A DNA stretch of 64,000 nucleotides from Ceratopteris richardii (Eukaryota; Streptophyta; Polypodiopsida; Polypodiales; Pteridaceae), in the NCBI GenBank assembly GCA_020310875.1, contig CM035441.1, forward strand, positions 90,992,495 to 91,056,494. The letters run 5' to 3'. Below are positions 11,551 through 24,196 of this stretch, in pieces (the first letter of the stretch is position 1; the number at the start of each line of letters is the position of its first letter). The notes beneath the pieces were generated by a model. The model was not told where the DNA came from. It saw nothing but the letters and a program-made list of their open reading frames with translations, and did not search any database. The translations under genes and the position numbers were made by a program.

Positions 11551-14500
11551 TCTAAAGGGATGCATTGTTTCTCAAATCATAAAGTAAAGTTCAAGAGAAA
11601 AAAAAAATCAAACAAGGTCAATGCTCATTTAAGTATTTGAATGGGAATTTTATGTCTTCAACCATGTAAGCTTATTTTGCTTCTAAATTTGTTTGAATTG
11701 TTTAAGCTATTTTAATCATATTTGATTTTGAAGAATCACAAAGGAAAATCGCATAAAGCTTCTTCACACAATGATGAAACCGATTCTTAGTAATAAAGTC
11801 GCCAAACTCTTCTTACGATCATTTTGAACAATAAATATCATAGCAAAACTTAATTCTTTCAATGTAGGGGTTAAAATAGATTTTTCCCCATGACTTAACA
11901 TTGTACTATACTATAGAATTCATCATAGGTTTCATTAGAAATTATTAGCAACAAATAAGGCAATAAGATTTAAAATGTTTTGATTTAATTTTAATTCATC
12001 ATTGCGTTGATTGCTTTAATTACTCAGGGAGTCATATCGCTCTCTCTCTCTCTCTCTCTTTCGCTCTCTCTACTTCTCCGAATCTCTAATCGCCCTCTGC
12101 ATCATCTTCATAATTTCTCTGTCGTATAGCCATCCATGTTCCTTCCCTCTCTCTCCCTCTCTCTCTCTTTCTATGCACGTTTTATCTATGTATGACTCCT
12201 GACTGCCCATTTCCCTCTCTCTCTCTCTCTCTCGCTCTCTCTCTCTCGGCATGTTGTTAAAGCATTCTCTCTCTCTCTCTCGTTCCATTATTGCTTGCTC
12301 TCATCTTCACCGTCATCACCATATCTCTGTGCATGTGTGCTTTTCTTGATTACAGGCTCTCTCTCTCTCATGAGCTTATCTCTGCAATTGCACCTCTCTC
12401 TCTATCTCTATCTCTCTCTCTCTCTCGTGTGCCTCCAATGTATGTATGACTCCCGACTACCCATTTCCCTCTCTCTCTCTCTCTGTGATCTGTCATCGAC
12501 TCTCTCTCTCTCTCTCTCATGATGCCACTCTGTAGTCGATCTCCATTTCTCTCTCTCTCTCAATCTCTCTCTTTGTGATAATGATGTAGAAGCATACAAA
12601 ATAAAAAATTGGATTTCTTTCTCTCTTTACTCTCAATAAAGCATGCAATCAAAATCAATACTAGAATGAACAAATTACGTAGAGAGGCACCCATATGTGC
12701 ACAAGGATCATAGAGAAAAGATCTAAGGATAAAGAGGCTAGGGCTATCTCTCTCTCTCTCTCTCTATCTCGGCATGGAGAGCATGAACAAGAAACCAAAA
12801 AACATGAACAAGAATGTAAACAATGAACAAGAAACTACAAGGAGCATACCTGGAGAGAATCTACGGGAAAAACCAAATGAGCATGGAACCTCTATTTATA
12901 GGTTCCTCCTAGGGCTCCTCTCTAGAATCTTCTAACTTCCTCATTGATTCTTTCTATTTCCCAAATCTTGTTTCATGTTCTTTTTCAATTTTTGAAAAAT
13001 CCCATCTTTTATTTCTATTTTGGGTTTTCTTCTTTTTATTTTCCCAATTTTTCTTTTTCTATTTTTATTACTTTTACTTTTTCTCTTTTTTATTTTTGGA
13101 CTAAGGTTTGGTTTCACACTTGTACTATTTATAAATATACATGTCTAATGTGCAAACACAACATGGTTTCTCATCGCATAAACAATTAGATCGACCAAAC
13201 CATGTTGTGTCTAATGTACAGACACAACATGGTTTCTCATCACATAAACAATTAGATCGACCAAATCATGCACAGTTTATAACTCTCTGTAGTTAAAAAC
13301 ACCATATCACACCAAAAAAATCATTGAAATGAACTTGAAAAAAAAAACTTGATGTACACTTGCCTGAGGGATTTCATCCCGACATGCACCCCCACTAAAC
13401 CTGCACATTGTCCCAATGGGCCAACCTGCAAAATCCAACTGAAGCATATCAGGATTCTTTTGAAAACTCATTTTAATTTTTATGTTTCTCTTTTCAAAAA
13501 TTTGAAACGTGATATCATACATTCCATGCAAATTTATAAAAATTAATAAAAACTTTAGAAAATAAAGCAGATGCAAGCTTCACAAACGTCTTACTATGTT
13601 CCCACTTCCGCATTTAGACAAGTAACCATATGAATAAATTGTAGGCTTCATAGATCTTTCATTTGTTCAACTCATTCAGTTCTAGCAACTCATTCTAAGT
13701 ACTAGCATATACTAATCTCTACTAACCCAGTTTGTAGAAATATGCCTTGATTCCCCTATTTATCTCCTATTTTCCAACTCCCCATCAGATTTTTTTTCTT
13801 TCCTTTTACTTTCTTTTTTATTTTTATTTTTATTTTTCTTTTTCTTTTTCTTTTCCTTTCTTTTTACACTTCATCTCAACTCATCACTTTTCTCTTTTTA
13901 TCTTTATTTTCACAAGTCTGCCTATGTTGAAATTATTTGTGACTCATGGACTTGTCAGCCCAGTCAAGTTTACCTCACCTATCTGCTGACCTGACATAGC
14001 GCACAACACACAATGCTAGCCCTACATGAAATTGAAATCAGCTCGTGGCTCTGACCACCCGACCAAAGTGACTCCACATGCCTACTGACCCATGTTGGCA
14101 TCAACTTGTGGCCTATGAAGAAACTAGCATCAGCTTGTGGCCTATGACAATGGATAGGTCATGCCTACAACAAAACTAGCGGCAGCTTGTGGCCTTGATC
14201 ACCCAACCAAGGTTGTTCCACCCGCCTACTAGCCCATTGTAGCGCACTAACAACACATGCACACACATATATAGTTGGCTTGAGTATGAAGGTTTTTCTG
14301 AACCATGATCTATCTGGAGGTAGAATCTCATAAGAAAGTAGTATGACCCAAAGAATCCCACTCACTAAGCGTTCAAATCTATCAGCATATACACACAGTC
14401 AGTTTAAGTTTGCCATCACGTTCACAAGCTTTCACTCCCAAAATTCTCTAGTCTACTAACTGATTCTATTCATATCATTTCTAGTCGCTCATGCTTCATG

Positions 14501-14605
14501 CAAAACCATAATAGATGTTTGATGTCTTGTTTCCTACTTGATTTTCCTAAACTTGTACAGATCTTTAACACACACAACAATGCAATGCAAATGTTCTTTC
14601 AAAGT
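11551..14605 (-). repeat. Gypsy 3' LTR, about 3 kb, CT-rich
   Basis: On the minus strand, U3 runs from about 14605 down to a TATA box (CCTATAAATAGAGG, about 12888-12903), followed by R/U5 down to 11551. Between about 12040 and 12560, and again near 12740, it is packed with (CT)n tracts. 11551-13370 matches 28290-30240 in the same orientation, and 12900-14650 matches 1366-3220 inverted. The long RE/ER-repeat open frames in the CT tracts are artefacts. The 3' boundary near 14605 is approximate because the neighbouring interior is also shared with the 1.4 kb copy. Confidence 0.65.
12888..12903 (-). promoter_or_regulatory. Probable TATA box of gypsy LTR
   Basis: CCTATAAATAGAGG on the minus strand is also present in the right LTR (about 29566-29582). 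It would place transcription start about 30 bases further left. Confidence 0.55.
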
Positions 14606-14693
14606 AAACAAAATTTCAATCGGAGATATTTCATTTGATTATTTTGGTTCATCTTCAATGTTGTTTGATCTAGCTTTTCTTCAATTTCTTGAT

Positions 14694-17600
14694 TTATTGT
14701 TTGTCATCACTATCAATATCATTATCATCAACATCCTCCAATAGTTCTTGCTCAATCTCATAATCTGTATCATTTCTTTTCTTGAATAACTTTATCCTCT
14801 TTCCTACAAACACAGACTTCAAAGGACTACCATCAAGTTTGTGAAGCGCATATGTTCCAGTTTCAAACACTAACATCACTACATACAACCCAATCCATCA
14901 TTTAGTCAATTTCTTCCTAGCATGGTACTGAGTATCAAATGTACTATCATACACCAAAACCCAATCATCTATCTCTATCTTATGTGGTCTAAGCCGATGA
15001 TTTTTGTCAAAATAAATCTTGTTTTTCAACCTAGACTCCTTTATCATTTGGACTGCTTCTTTTAATTTTTCAATTCCTTGCTCTAACTGCTTAATTCTCA
15101 ATGATAAAAGTTCTTCTCTCGTCATTCCATCATTCCATGGGAGCGCAACCATGTTACTATCTGAGTCTAGGTGGGGAAGACTGGCTTTTGACAATACATC
15201 AATTCAGCAGGCATGAAACCTGCGGACCAAGTGTACGTCATCCTATCTGCCCATAACGCGAATGGAAGAAATCTAGGCCACTGCTTTATGTCATCGCTAC
15301 AGGCTTTAGAGATTGCCTTCACGATGGAAGGTTGAACTCTCTCAATCTTTCCATTTGCCTCAAGGTTATAGGGAGTAGTGATAGACAATCGAATTTCATG
15401 ATGATCAAAGAATGCTTTTGCCTCTCTCGCATCCAACTCTCCCTTGTCCGCAACCACTTTCTCAACATAACCAAATCTTGAGATGAATTCTTCTAAAAGG
15501 AATTTGCATACATTATAAGTCATCTTCATATGGAGATCTCGACCCTGCACATGGTTGGTCAAGTCCTCTCTGGCAAGAACAATATACCTCAACTTATCTA
15601 TCCCCTTGGGCATGGTTACAAGGTCAACCACCCATTTGTAATTAATACAAGGAGGGTAAGTCGGATGTAATGGGTCTTTGTGCCTAACTGATGAATTCAC
15701 CTCGCATGTGGCATAAGTGTCTACAAAATCTCGCACACTCACATAAATCCCTGGCCACCAATAGGCTTCCCTAATCTTTCCATATGTCGCATAGAATCCT
15801 TTATGACCTGCCCATAAGGTCTCGTGCATCTCTCTCATCACCTTGCTCTAAAGACTCCTAGAACTCAGTACCCACTATGGAATCTTTACCTTGCCTTTAG
15901 CATATCGCAAAATAAGTCCATCCTTCAAGAAAAAGCTATAAGACTTTTTCCTGATGGATCTATACTGAGCAACCTGGGGAAGGTTTCAATGTACTTAAAT
16001 ATTTTCCTATGTTTCTCCACTCGCCATCATACTCATCCTCACGGAATTGCTCATATACATATTACTAATGGATCATACCTCATCATGTGTGTATCTCTTT
16101 CTACCTCATCATGTTCATCCGAATCATCATCGAATTTCATCCTTGAAAGCATATCAACCACTGTATTTAACTTCCCTGCTATGTGAACAAAAGCCGGATT
16201 TATAAACTTTACATAAGAGATCCATCTAAGCATAGCAATGTCCGGAGAAGAACTGTTTGCTATCATGCCAATCAGTGGAAGATAGTCAATCTCAACTACC
16301 ACATTCGCTCCAATGAAATACTCTTTATCAATCTTTAAAGCAATCACCAATCCCCATAGCTCTCTCTTTATTTGCGAATATTTTCTTTAAGTGTCATGCA
16401 GAATCTTTGCACCAAAACAAACTGCATATCTCTGCCCCTCATCATCATCCTATCCTATGACCCAGCCTATACCAATAGGACTGGTGTCAATAGTCAAAAT
16501 GATGGACCTCTATCCTGAATAATCAACATGATCCAGAATCAGGGCTTCAATTAGCAGTTGCTTCAGTTTACGCATAGCCCTTGACTGTTTTTCTATCCAA
16601 AAAAACTTCTTTTTCTTTCTCAGAAGATCATATAAGGGGTTCGCAATGTGAGCAAAGTGAGGAATCCATATCACATAGAATACACAAGCTCCCAAGAACC
16701 TTCTCACCTCACTAACATTACGACACACCTCAAAAGTCCTACTAATGGCCTCAACTTTCTACGGGTATGGCTTAGGGCCATAGTGTCCACATAGATGTCC
16801 TACAATGAGGAACTCATTGACTCCAAAAATAGATTTGTGTAGAGAAAAGTTAGCCTCACATCTTTAAATTTCTGAAATATTTTCTCACAATTAGAGATAT
16901 GATCACTAACAAACTTTCTGCACCCATAAGCATATAAACTCTCATCTTTCACTCTTTCCTCACATCCTTTTATAGGAATATCATCAATAAAGGGCACAGT
17001 CACTGAAGGTATAAAGTCTCATAGGACCAAGTTCATGGCATTCATCATGTGAGCCACATAATTCATTGCTCCCTATGGCAAAGTAGACATGCGTACGAGG
17101 CCCAGTGGAGTGTTCATGGTCATGATGTCTCTGGTCTCAATAGCCAACTAAAACTGGTCATACTCTGAGTAAAGATCACCCATAGAGTAGATGGAGTGCC
17201 TAGCAAACGCTTCGACAAACTCATCTACTATAGGTTCTATCCCTATATTTCTAATTGTGACTTTGTTCACAGGCTGCAAATCCTAGATGAAACGAAGCTT
17301 CCCATTCTTCTTTAGCACTATAAACCACCTATTTGAATATGGAGCGGAGGAGGGTTCCAATATCCACATGGATATCTTTTCCTTTAACACCCTCATCAGC
17401 TCAGGCAAGTGAGCCATTAGGACTAGTATAGGCCGGATATTCCATGGTATATGTGGCACTATAAAGATAATCATGGGTGGTACTTGTTTTGGATGCACAC
17501 AACCTATCTCATGTGGGAAAAGTACAAATGCTTTCTCATGTTTCTTGATGAATGCTATGAATTTATCCTTCTCTTCATCTTTTAGGAATGTTTTTTCTCC

Positions 17601-18615
17601 AGAATTTATTTATTTAACAGTCTCATTAGTAAAATGATGCCCTATGAGCTCTCATCATCTCAACATAGGGTCATCAGACACTCGCAGATACTTCTCATGA
17701 CTATCTTCTGGCAACGGTCGGGCTATGGGTTTCACTTTCTTATCCACATTCTTATACTTAGTGTTCACATTCGCTTCATGCCCTCTTAGGAACTCATCAA
17801 TCATTTCATACTCTTGGATAGAACTAAGCATAATGATTTCTGATTTATCATTCTTCCTCTTAAATGCTTGCTCAAGCTCTTCTAGAATGCTCGAACTTCT
17901 TTCCAACTGGATTACATTCTCAATCTTCTCATCAGGTAACATAATTCCTAAATCTTTATAATGTCTTTCTTGAATTTTTCTAAATTTATTTGAAACATTT
18001 TCTTTTTGTAAAAAAATCAACTTGAATGCAGATGAATAAAGAGAGAAACTATCAAAGCTATGTACAGAGTCGCACTAGACATGTTCCCTCTATTATCTCG
18101 CTCAACAATGGATCCTAATAGAAATTTTGATCAGCAGAAGCCCCATACTCTCCTACGGGCATACAATCATCATGGTCATGAGAGTTAATGGGTTGCTTTC
18201 TTATATTCTTTCTGGTTCTTGAATGGTTTGGGCACACTATCATTACTTGTAAAGAGCAAAGATCGGATATTGAATGGATTCGTGCATAGACAGATCCATC
18301 ATCCATCGCCTTAGTTTCCATTCGCACTTTGGCTATAAAAGGTTGTTGAAGGATAGCCTTATACGAACAGTGGTTGTGGATGAAGAAGTGGAATTCCTCT
18401 GAAATCCCTCCTATCGTCATAAGAACAAAGGCACATGCCCCAAGCAGAGCTCCAGAGCCATTATCTGTCGTCCTCATCCTCCATCCATGATCCTTATCTA
18501 TAGGCCACATAAACTTATCATATAATTTCTTAGAGATCACATTTATTTCTGACCTCGAGTCAATCAAGGCCAAAGTAAAGCATGAATCTTCATTACTTCC
18601 TAATTTCACCTTCAT
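14694..18615 (-). pseudogene. Gypsy pol: protease, RT, RNase H, integrase
   Basis: Minus-strand order is protease, RT, RNase H, integrase, which is diagnostic for Ty3/gypsy. The protease (18615-18115) carries ALIDSRSEINVIS, so the active-site D-S-G reads D-S-R. RT begins near 17498 (EPSSAPYSNRWFIVLKKNGK) and continues to the catalytic box PFIDDIPIKG at about 16970-17000, an F-I-D-D variant. RNase H and connection lie at 16728-16050 (VRRFLGACVFY, IANPLYDLL). Integrase (15841-15167) has a zinc region (HKGFYATYGKIREAYWWPGI), VVDLVTMPKG, VVADKGELD and NGKIERVQ with D, D and E visible. The C-terminus runs through 15194-14898 and 14888-14694 (YALHKLDGSPLKS, KRIKLFKKR). Stops and frame changes separate all pieces. 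Confidence 0.85.
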
Positions 18616-19321
18616 TTCAAGTGTCCCTCTTGCCTAAAAGGTCATGGTATACTCACTTTATGTCCTTGCTATGTGAGGAATTTCTATGGCACCTTGCTAT
18701 CTCATCATCTTCATCGTCAGAAGTATCACTTAAGGCTATTGCTTCATTTGTCACTTGTATATCTTCAGTTGCTTCTTCCATTTCCATATCCTCACATAAT
18801 GGGAACCTTTTCGTCTTTATCAACTTAAGAAAGCTATCCTTGGATTTAGGCTTTGCTATAGAGAGAACCTGCTCCAAGGACATGGTCACTTGGCTCTTTA
18901 ATAGAATATCATTTAATATCTCTCTCGCATCATTCTTCTTTTCTAACTTGGAAATCAATACTGCCTTTGGGGTCTTCTTCTTTTTCTTCTTCTTCTCTTT
19001 ATCTTTTTGTTATATATTTTCTTAAGTATCATCAGTCTTTTGAGCGGGTTCTTGTTCTTTCTCCTTCTCTTTACTTGGATCTTGTATTTTGATCAGCCTA
19101 GCTGGCCTCTTTCCCTCCTTTATTTCCTTCTTCTTTGCCTCTTCATGAGAAGCACTAGGCTCTTTAAATTGCACTCTCTTTTCAAGTTCTTTAGCCTCTT
19201 TACTTTGCTTCCTTGTCACTTTCCTCTCTGGCTCAGCCTCATCTTGGTTCTTGTCCCTCTTCCTCTTTTCCTTTACATTGGCTATATGTGAGTAGATCGA
19301 GAACTGATCTACACGAGACGA

Positions 19322-20652
19322 TCAAGAAGTCTTCTGCATGATCGCATCCTTGATTCTCACTAAAGCTTCTATAGAGTAGTTTCTTTGAGGTTGAGGTCTA
19401 ATTTCATCTTCATCTCCTTCCTCTAGCGGCTCTAATTGAGTTGTTGATGTGCTGGAAATATTACTCGACAGATTCTCATAAAGTTTCTTCATTCCTCCCT
19501 TCCCCCAGTTCACATGCAAAGGAAGCCGAGTCCTAAAGTTGCAAAGTTTCTTATCTCTATCTATCACCAACTGATGCTCCTTTGCTTGCTTTAGCTCTTC
19601 ACATGCATAGGAGAAATGTTCCTGTGTGCCGCACCACACACATCTCTTTGCCCCTCCAAACCCACCAATTGCTCGTCTCTCAAAAGGCCCAATGTTTCTC
19701 TTTAATGTGGGTTGAAATGGTGGTGCAGGCATCTACTGAGCAACAAGCTTCACTGGAGGTGTAGGTTGAGGCATTATGTAACCTTGCATGTTTGGAATAG
19801 GCATAACATTCCTTTGTATCGGATCAACATAACTATTACTCACCTAAGGAGGAGTGGGGTCCTGATACCCCATATAATAAACTTTATTATGCATGCTGGC
19901 CATTTCTTTAGACATGGATGCTTGCATTGTCATAAGATTCTCTACTTGCCTGCTTAGGATCTCAAGTTCTAACTCTACTGGTAAACGGGAAGTGGATGCA
20001 ACATTAGTAGAAGCTGATGCTGGAGAAACATTTGGAATTGCTGGAAGAGGTGCCTCGCTAGGTGGTTGTGGAGTTATTGTTGTAGGTCTATCATATAATA
20101 AAGCCTGTTGTTTCCTCATCTAGGAAACTGCTTCCACTTCTCTTCTAACAGTGGCCCAGTCTTCTGTCAAACCAAACCTCTTACTAGGCTCTTCTATCCT
20201 CTTCTCGACTTCAGTGTTGTCTTTAGGACTTAAGATCTTAAGAAAGGAAACGACTAAATCAGGCTTTAGTGATTCCAAGTCAGCCTGCGGAAGCTGGGCA
20301 TACCTTTTGAGAAACTCATTAAGAGGTGAGTAAGGGATGCAGTGGGTTTCAGGGAATTAACCCACCGCAGGAACCCTTCTCTACTATGTTGGGAGAAATC
20401 TTCTACGTAAAATAACTTATGAAGTTTCTTTCTGAATTAAGCCTAAGCCTTTGTTATGTGGACTGATATAGATGCCAAGATAGATCTGGAAACTACCCGA
20501 GTGAAGTAATGGGTAAACATGTCTTCAAGTAGCCCATAGATCTGTGCTTGGTCCTCAAATACATCTAGGTATTTAGTCACATTAAGTCCTATGAACTTGT
20601 GTTTTTCTCTCAGGACCACTTGGACTACGCGAGCCCCTTGTTTCTCTATCAC
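19322..20652 (-). pseudogene. Gypsy gag
   Basis: Minus-strand pieces at 20652-20443, 20119-19844 and 19732-19322 form a gag-like protein upstream of pol. The CCHC zinc knuckle CVWCGTQEHFSYAC is at about 19605-19650. A proline-rich hinge lies upstream of it (TITPQPPSEAPLP), and an acidic, Lys-rich linker follows down to the protease (19219-18653, DTSDDEDDE). Stops break the frame. The N-terminal part beyond 20700 is not convincingly recognisable. Confidence 0.7.
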
Positions 20653-20699
20653 TAATTCCTTAAATACTTCCCTCTTTTCTGGTCTGTCCTAGAGCATAG

Positions 20700-21207
20700 A
20701 ATGAGATCGAGAGTGAGTGGCTCTACTATCTCTCTTAGCTTAGAGTAGAGCTCAAAGAAGAAAGTCAATGGGTCATGAGCCAGGAGGTGGATGTCAGTCT
20801 AAATGCTCTCTACCTAGGCTAGAATCTGATCTAACTCACTTGTTTTTTCTTTATCTTGACTTGAATTTCTACTTGATCTTGATCTTGATATCCTCTTTGA
20901 TTTATCACTTAATTCTCTCTTAGCTACAAAAGTGAAAATTTCCTAGTCTAAGTAGGAATAAAAAGAGTGCACATGTGTATGAATTAAGCTAATGTAGAAC
21001 ATGAATGCTCAGACTCAGGTAAAAAAATCAATCTTTCTGTTTAAGTCTGTGGAACAATGCAAAAAATTCAAAGAACTTAAAATGCTGGTACCTGGAGTAT
21101 CTGATGTGATGCCGAGGTTTCTGTTTTCTCTTCTCAAGGAGTGGGTGGCGTGTCAAGGATCAGTGGGAAACTGCCTCGCTTCATGTTGAGTTCAGGTGTC
21201 GGGAAGA
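20700..21207 (-). other. Gypsy 5' interior, no recognisable coding
   Basis: Belongs by position to the minus-strand gypsy interior upstream of gag. It continues in pre-insertion order at 23592-23661 and 27500-28290, once the two nested elements are removed. I can read no conserved motif in it. Confidence 0.5.
21203..21207. repeat. TSD of mini-copia, left copy
   Basis: GAAGA immediately before the LTR start; an identical GAAGA lies at 23592-23596, immediately after the second LTR. Confidence 0.9.
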
Positions 21208-22178
21208 TGTTGGAAGCAATGCCAAAACTATCCAAAAATAGTCAAAAAATTGGTCCCAAGACAAAACATAAGATATATTGCTTATAGATTCCTTATAAGA
21301 AAAGGTGTTGGGCACCTTGGATAGCTTAAGCACCTCCTATACATGCCACAGAGTTCAAATCACGACGTCCTCATTCTAGTAGCAAAGATAATTCTTTTGA
21401 GTTATTGGCAAAGTGATGATGGAAAAAGCAAACACGGATGGCGCTGAATATTCACGATAAGGTTTTTGATAGCTTTTGTTTTAATGGATGGCAAAAGCTT
21501 TCTGAGGTAGCTTTTGGATGATCACTTCATAAGCTATATAAGGAGGGGCTTTAGTTCATTGTTAGCATCACTCAATCACTAAACAAGATCAAGCTCTTGG
21601 AGAAGAACTTGAAAGAGATGATCAATCTTCTCAAGCTAGGAGGAGATTTTGGAGGCCATCTTGGAGGAGGAGTTCTCACACTCTTGGAGGAGTTGTATTC
21701 TAGTTTAGGAGATATTTGGAGGAGATTCTGCCAGCTTACCATCAACATCCATTGTTGATTTACTGTGAGTAGCAAGTATATTTCTGTTCTTACTTGCTAG
21801 GTCACTCGTTTCTGATTTAGGTTGATCAGAATTTGGGTTTATTGTAAAACAGTTCTAAATTGTTCATATTCTCAATATTCTCACACACACTCTTCATACC
21901 TCTTAGGCACACAATCTCTTATATCTAGTTCCTATTTCTGCGTAGATACAGATATCGTCAGTTTGTATCATATACACACATTGTAATTTGACATTCATAA
22001 ATAAATTACTATAACTGAGCCTCATAGCTTACCGTTACACTTGAAATTTTGTCTATTCTCTCCCTATCTCTTACTCATCTATTTTTGAGTCTTAAGGTGT
22101 GTATGTGAAGGTTCATCTGTTGGAAGATCCTATAAACATGTGATTTATTGTTATTGTGGCACACTACTAGTTCCAACA
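21208..22178 (+). repeat. Mini-copia 5' LTR
   Basis: Starts TGTTGGAAGCAATGCC and ends CTAGTTCCAACA. It contains GCTATATAAGGAGGGGC near 21532, a likely TATA region, also present in LTR 2. Confidence 0.92.
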
Positions 22179-22226
22179 TTTGGTATCACAGCTTAGAATA
22201 CCAACATTTGGTATCAGAGCCTAGTT
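22171..22226 (+). promoter_or_regulatory. Tandemly duplicated primer-binding site
   Basis: Two 28-bp units in tandem carry the LTR end plus tRNA-binding motif: TGGTATCACAGC at 22181-22192 and TGGTATCAGAGC at 22209-22220, each preceded by CCAACATT. The second matches the initiator-Met motif exactly; the first differs at one base. Confidence 0.8.
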
Positions 22227-22245
22227 GACATACACCCTTAACAAG

Positions 22246-22635
22246 ATGACTGGCTATAGACTTGAGAATGAAGACAAGCTTGAGGGCATGTGTAATTATC
22301 CGATGTGGAGTTTTATGATGATGAATCTCTTAGTATCAAAGGACTTATGGAATATTGTCAATGGCACTTATCCAAGGCCAAGAAAAGCTGGAGAAGATGT
22401 TGCTTCACCTTCTAAAAGACCTGTTCTTCCTATTTTTGCTCAACAAGATGTTAGTGAAGAAGAAGAAAATCTTTCATCATCAGGAGTCTGTACTACTACC
22501 AAATTACTTCCTATAGAAGAGAAATCTAGATGGGATTCAAGGGATGCTTTGGCACTTTCATATATTTGTATGGGAGTTAAGAGGCATATTATACCCCAAA
22601 TTAGGTTACTAAACCTTGTAACATTGTGGCATTGA
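22246..22635 (+). CDS. Truncated copia Gag fragment in mini-copia
   Basis: Frame of 129 codons from the ATG at 22246; an in-frame upstream extension to 22225 starts on a non-ATG codon. It reads LENEDKLEGMCNYPMWSFMM, then LVSKDLWNIVNGTYPRP and SRWDSRDALALSYICMGVKR. This is the N-terminal UBN2/DUF4219-type Gag region of plant copia elements. It stops at 22633, nine bases before the second LTR. No zinc knuckle, protease, integrase or RT is present, so mobilisation would need proteins from a relative. The frame is open across nearly the whole interior. Whether the peptide has a function or is just what a deletion left is unknown. Confidence 0.7.
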   Translation: MTGYRLENEDKLEGMCNYPMWSFMMMNLLVSKDLWNIVNGTYPRPRKAGEDVASPSKRPVLPIFAQQDVSEEEENLSSSGVCTTTKLLPIEEKSRWDSRDALALSYICMGVKRHIIPQIRLLNLVTLWH

Positions 22636-22644
22636 AGGGGGGAT

Positions 22645-23591
22645 TGTTGGAAGCAATGCCAAAACTATCCAAAAATAGTAAAAAAATTGGTCCCAAGACA
22701 AAACATAAGATATATTGTTTATAGATTCCTTATAAGAAAAGGCGTTGGGTGCCTTGGATAGCCTAATTACCTCCCATACATGCCATGCAGGTTCAAATCT
22801 CGGCATCCTCATTCTGGTAGCGAAGAGAATTCTTTTGAGTCATTGGCAAAGCAATGATGGAAAAAGCAAATGCGGATGGTGTCGAATATTCGCAATAAGG
22901 TTTCTGATAGCTTTTGTTTTAATCGATGATGAAAGCTTTTTGAAGTAGCTTTTGGATGATCACTTCATAAGCTATATAAGGAGGGGCTTTTGTTCATTAT
23001 TAGCATCACTCAATCACTCAACAAGCTCAAGCTCTTGGAGAAGAACTTGAAGGAGGTGATCAATCTTCTCAAGATAAGAGGAGATTTTGGAGGCCATCTT
23101 GGAGGAGGATTTCTGACACTCTTGGAGGAGTTGTAGTCTACTTTAGGAGATATTTGGAGGAGATTCTGCCAGCTTACTATGAGTAGCAAGTCTGATTCTA
23201 TTCTTACTTGCTAGCTCACTCGTTTCTGATTATGTTGATCAAAATTTGGGTTTGCTCTAAAACAGTTCTAAAGTGTTCGTATTCTCAATATTCTCACACA
23301 CACTCTTCATACCTCTTAGGCACAAAATCTCTTGTATCTAGTTCCTATTTCTACCTAGATACAAATATTTTCAGTTTGTATCATATACACACATTGTAAT
23401 TTGAAATTCATATATAAGTTAGTGTAGGTGAGCCTCATAGCTTATCGTTACACTTGAAATCCTATCTATTCTCTCTCTATCTCTTACTCATCTATTTTTG
23501 AGTCCTAAGGTGTGTATGTTAAGGCTCATCTGTTGGAAGATCCTGTAAACCTTTGATGTATTGTTATCGTGGCCCACTACCACTTCCAACA
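22645..23591 (+). repeat. Mini-copia 3' LTR
   Basis: Preceded by the purine tract GAAGGGGGGA (22634-22643). Starts TGTTGGAAGC, ends CACTTCCAACA, then TSD GAAGA. Confidence 0.92.
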
Positions 23592-23661
23592 GAAGATAAG
23601 GAGGTCTAGAGGGGAAGAGCGGTGCAAGGTTGGATCAAGCCCCGTTGGAGAGTGCGTCATC

Positions 23662-24196
23662 TGTAAGATTATGACCACCACATGCTAGAGAGATGACTCT
23701 CCTCCCAACCTTATTTCTATATATATAGCTGCTCAAATCAACGAGAACCACAAATGTAACTAGAGTCCACACGTGCATGTGCAATCTCCTCCACTCCTTC
23801 CATATCTTCCACTAGAGTCTACTAGTGATTGGAGTGATCTCGACCACTGCTTTAGTACCTTTCACTAGAGTCCACTAGTGGTTGGTGTACTCACCACTCG
23901 AGTTAAGTCTACTGGACTCATTTTAACTCATGTTAACTTGAGTTAGAAGGCTCCAGAGCTCCTTGGGCAAAACACTCTCCCCATGTTCCCCATGGGGGTT
24001 GAGCTCAAGACCTCCTACTTCACAACCTTGAGACTTAACCACTGGGCTAAGTGGATCACTTGTTTAAGAGAGCACATGAACTTGCTTAAGTCTAGTCTCG
24101 AGATCCTTGCCCATACACATGAGTGATCAAACGGTGTCCGTTTTCATATCTGTCTGAATCGATCGGACCCTTAGATCATAGAATTACTTTATTACA
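23662..24196 (-). repeat. LARD-like 3' LTR
   Basis: Contains TATATATATAGC near 23722 and the block TTGAGCTCAAGACCTCCTAC near 23999, which looks like a tRNA B-box-like GGTTGAGCTC stretch. It matches 26972-27499. Confidence 0.88.

Larger units (their letters stand above)
21208..23591 (+). mobile_element. Mini-copia: non-autonomous, LTRs longer than interior
   Basis: A complete, bounded element with LTR 1 at 21208-22178 (971 bp), an interior of 466 bp, LTR 2 at 22645-23591 (947 bp), and a perfect 5-bp TSD (GAAGA). The LTRs have 9-bp terminal inverted repeats or near repeats (TGTTGGAAG / CTTCCAACA; LTR 1 ends AGTTCCAACA). A primer-binding site follows LTR 1, and the purine tract GAAGGGGGGA precedes LTR 2. 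The interior holds only a truncated copia Gag frame. LTR 1 has about 24 bases (ACCATCAACATCCATTGTTG region) that LTR 2 lacks. It lies within the older gypsy element. Confidence 0.92.

Noticed and set aside
12070..12599. Arg/Glu repeat proteins on the minus strand, Leu/Ser on the plus strand
   Set aside because: Translations of (CT)n/(GA)n tracts in the gypsy LTR; the same applies to 28637-29338.
21208..23591. Tandem solo LTRs rather than an element
   Set aside because: A primer-binding site, a Gag frame, a purine tract and a TSD around the whole unit are present, so it is an integrated element.
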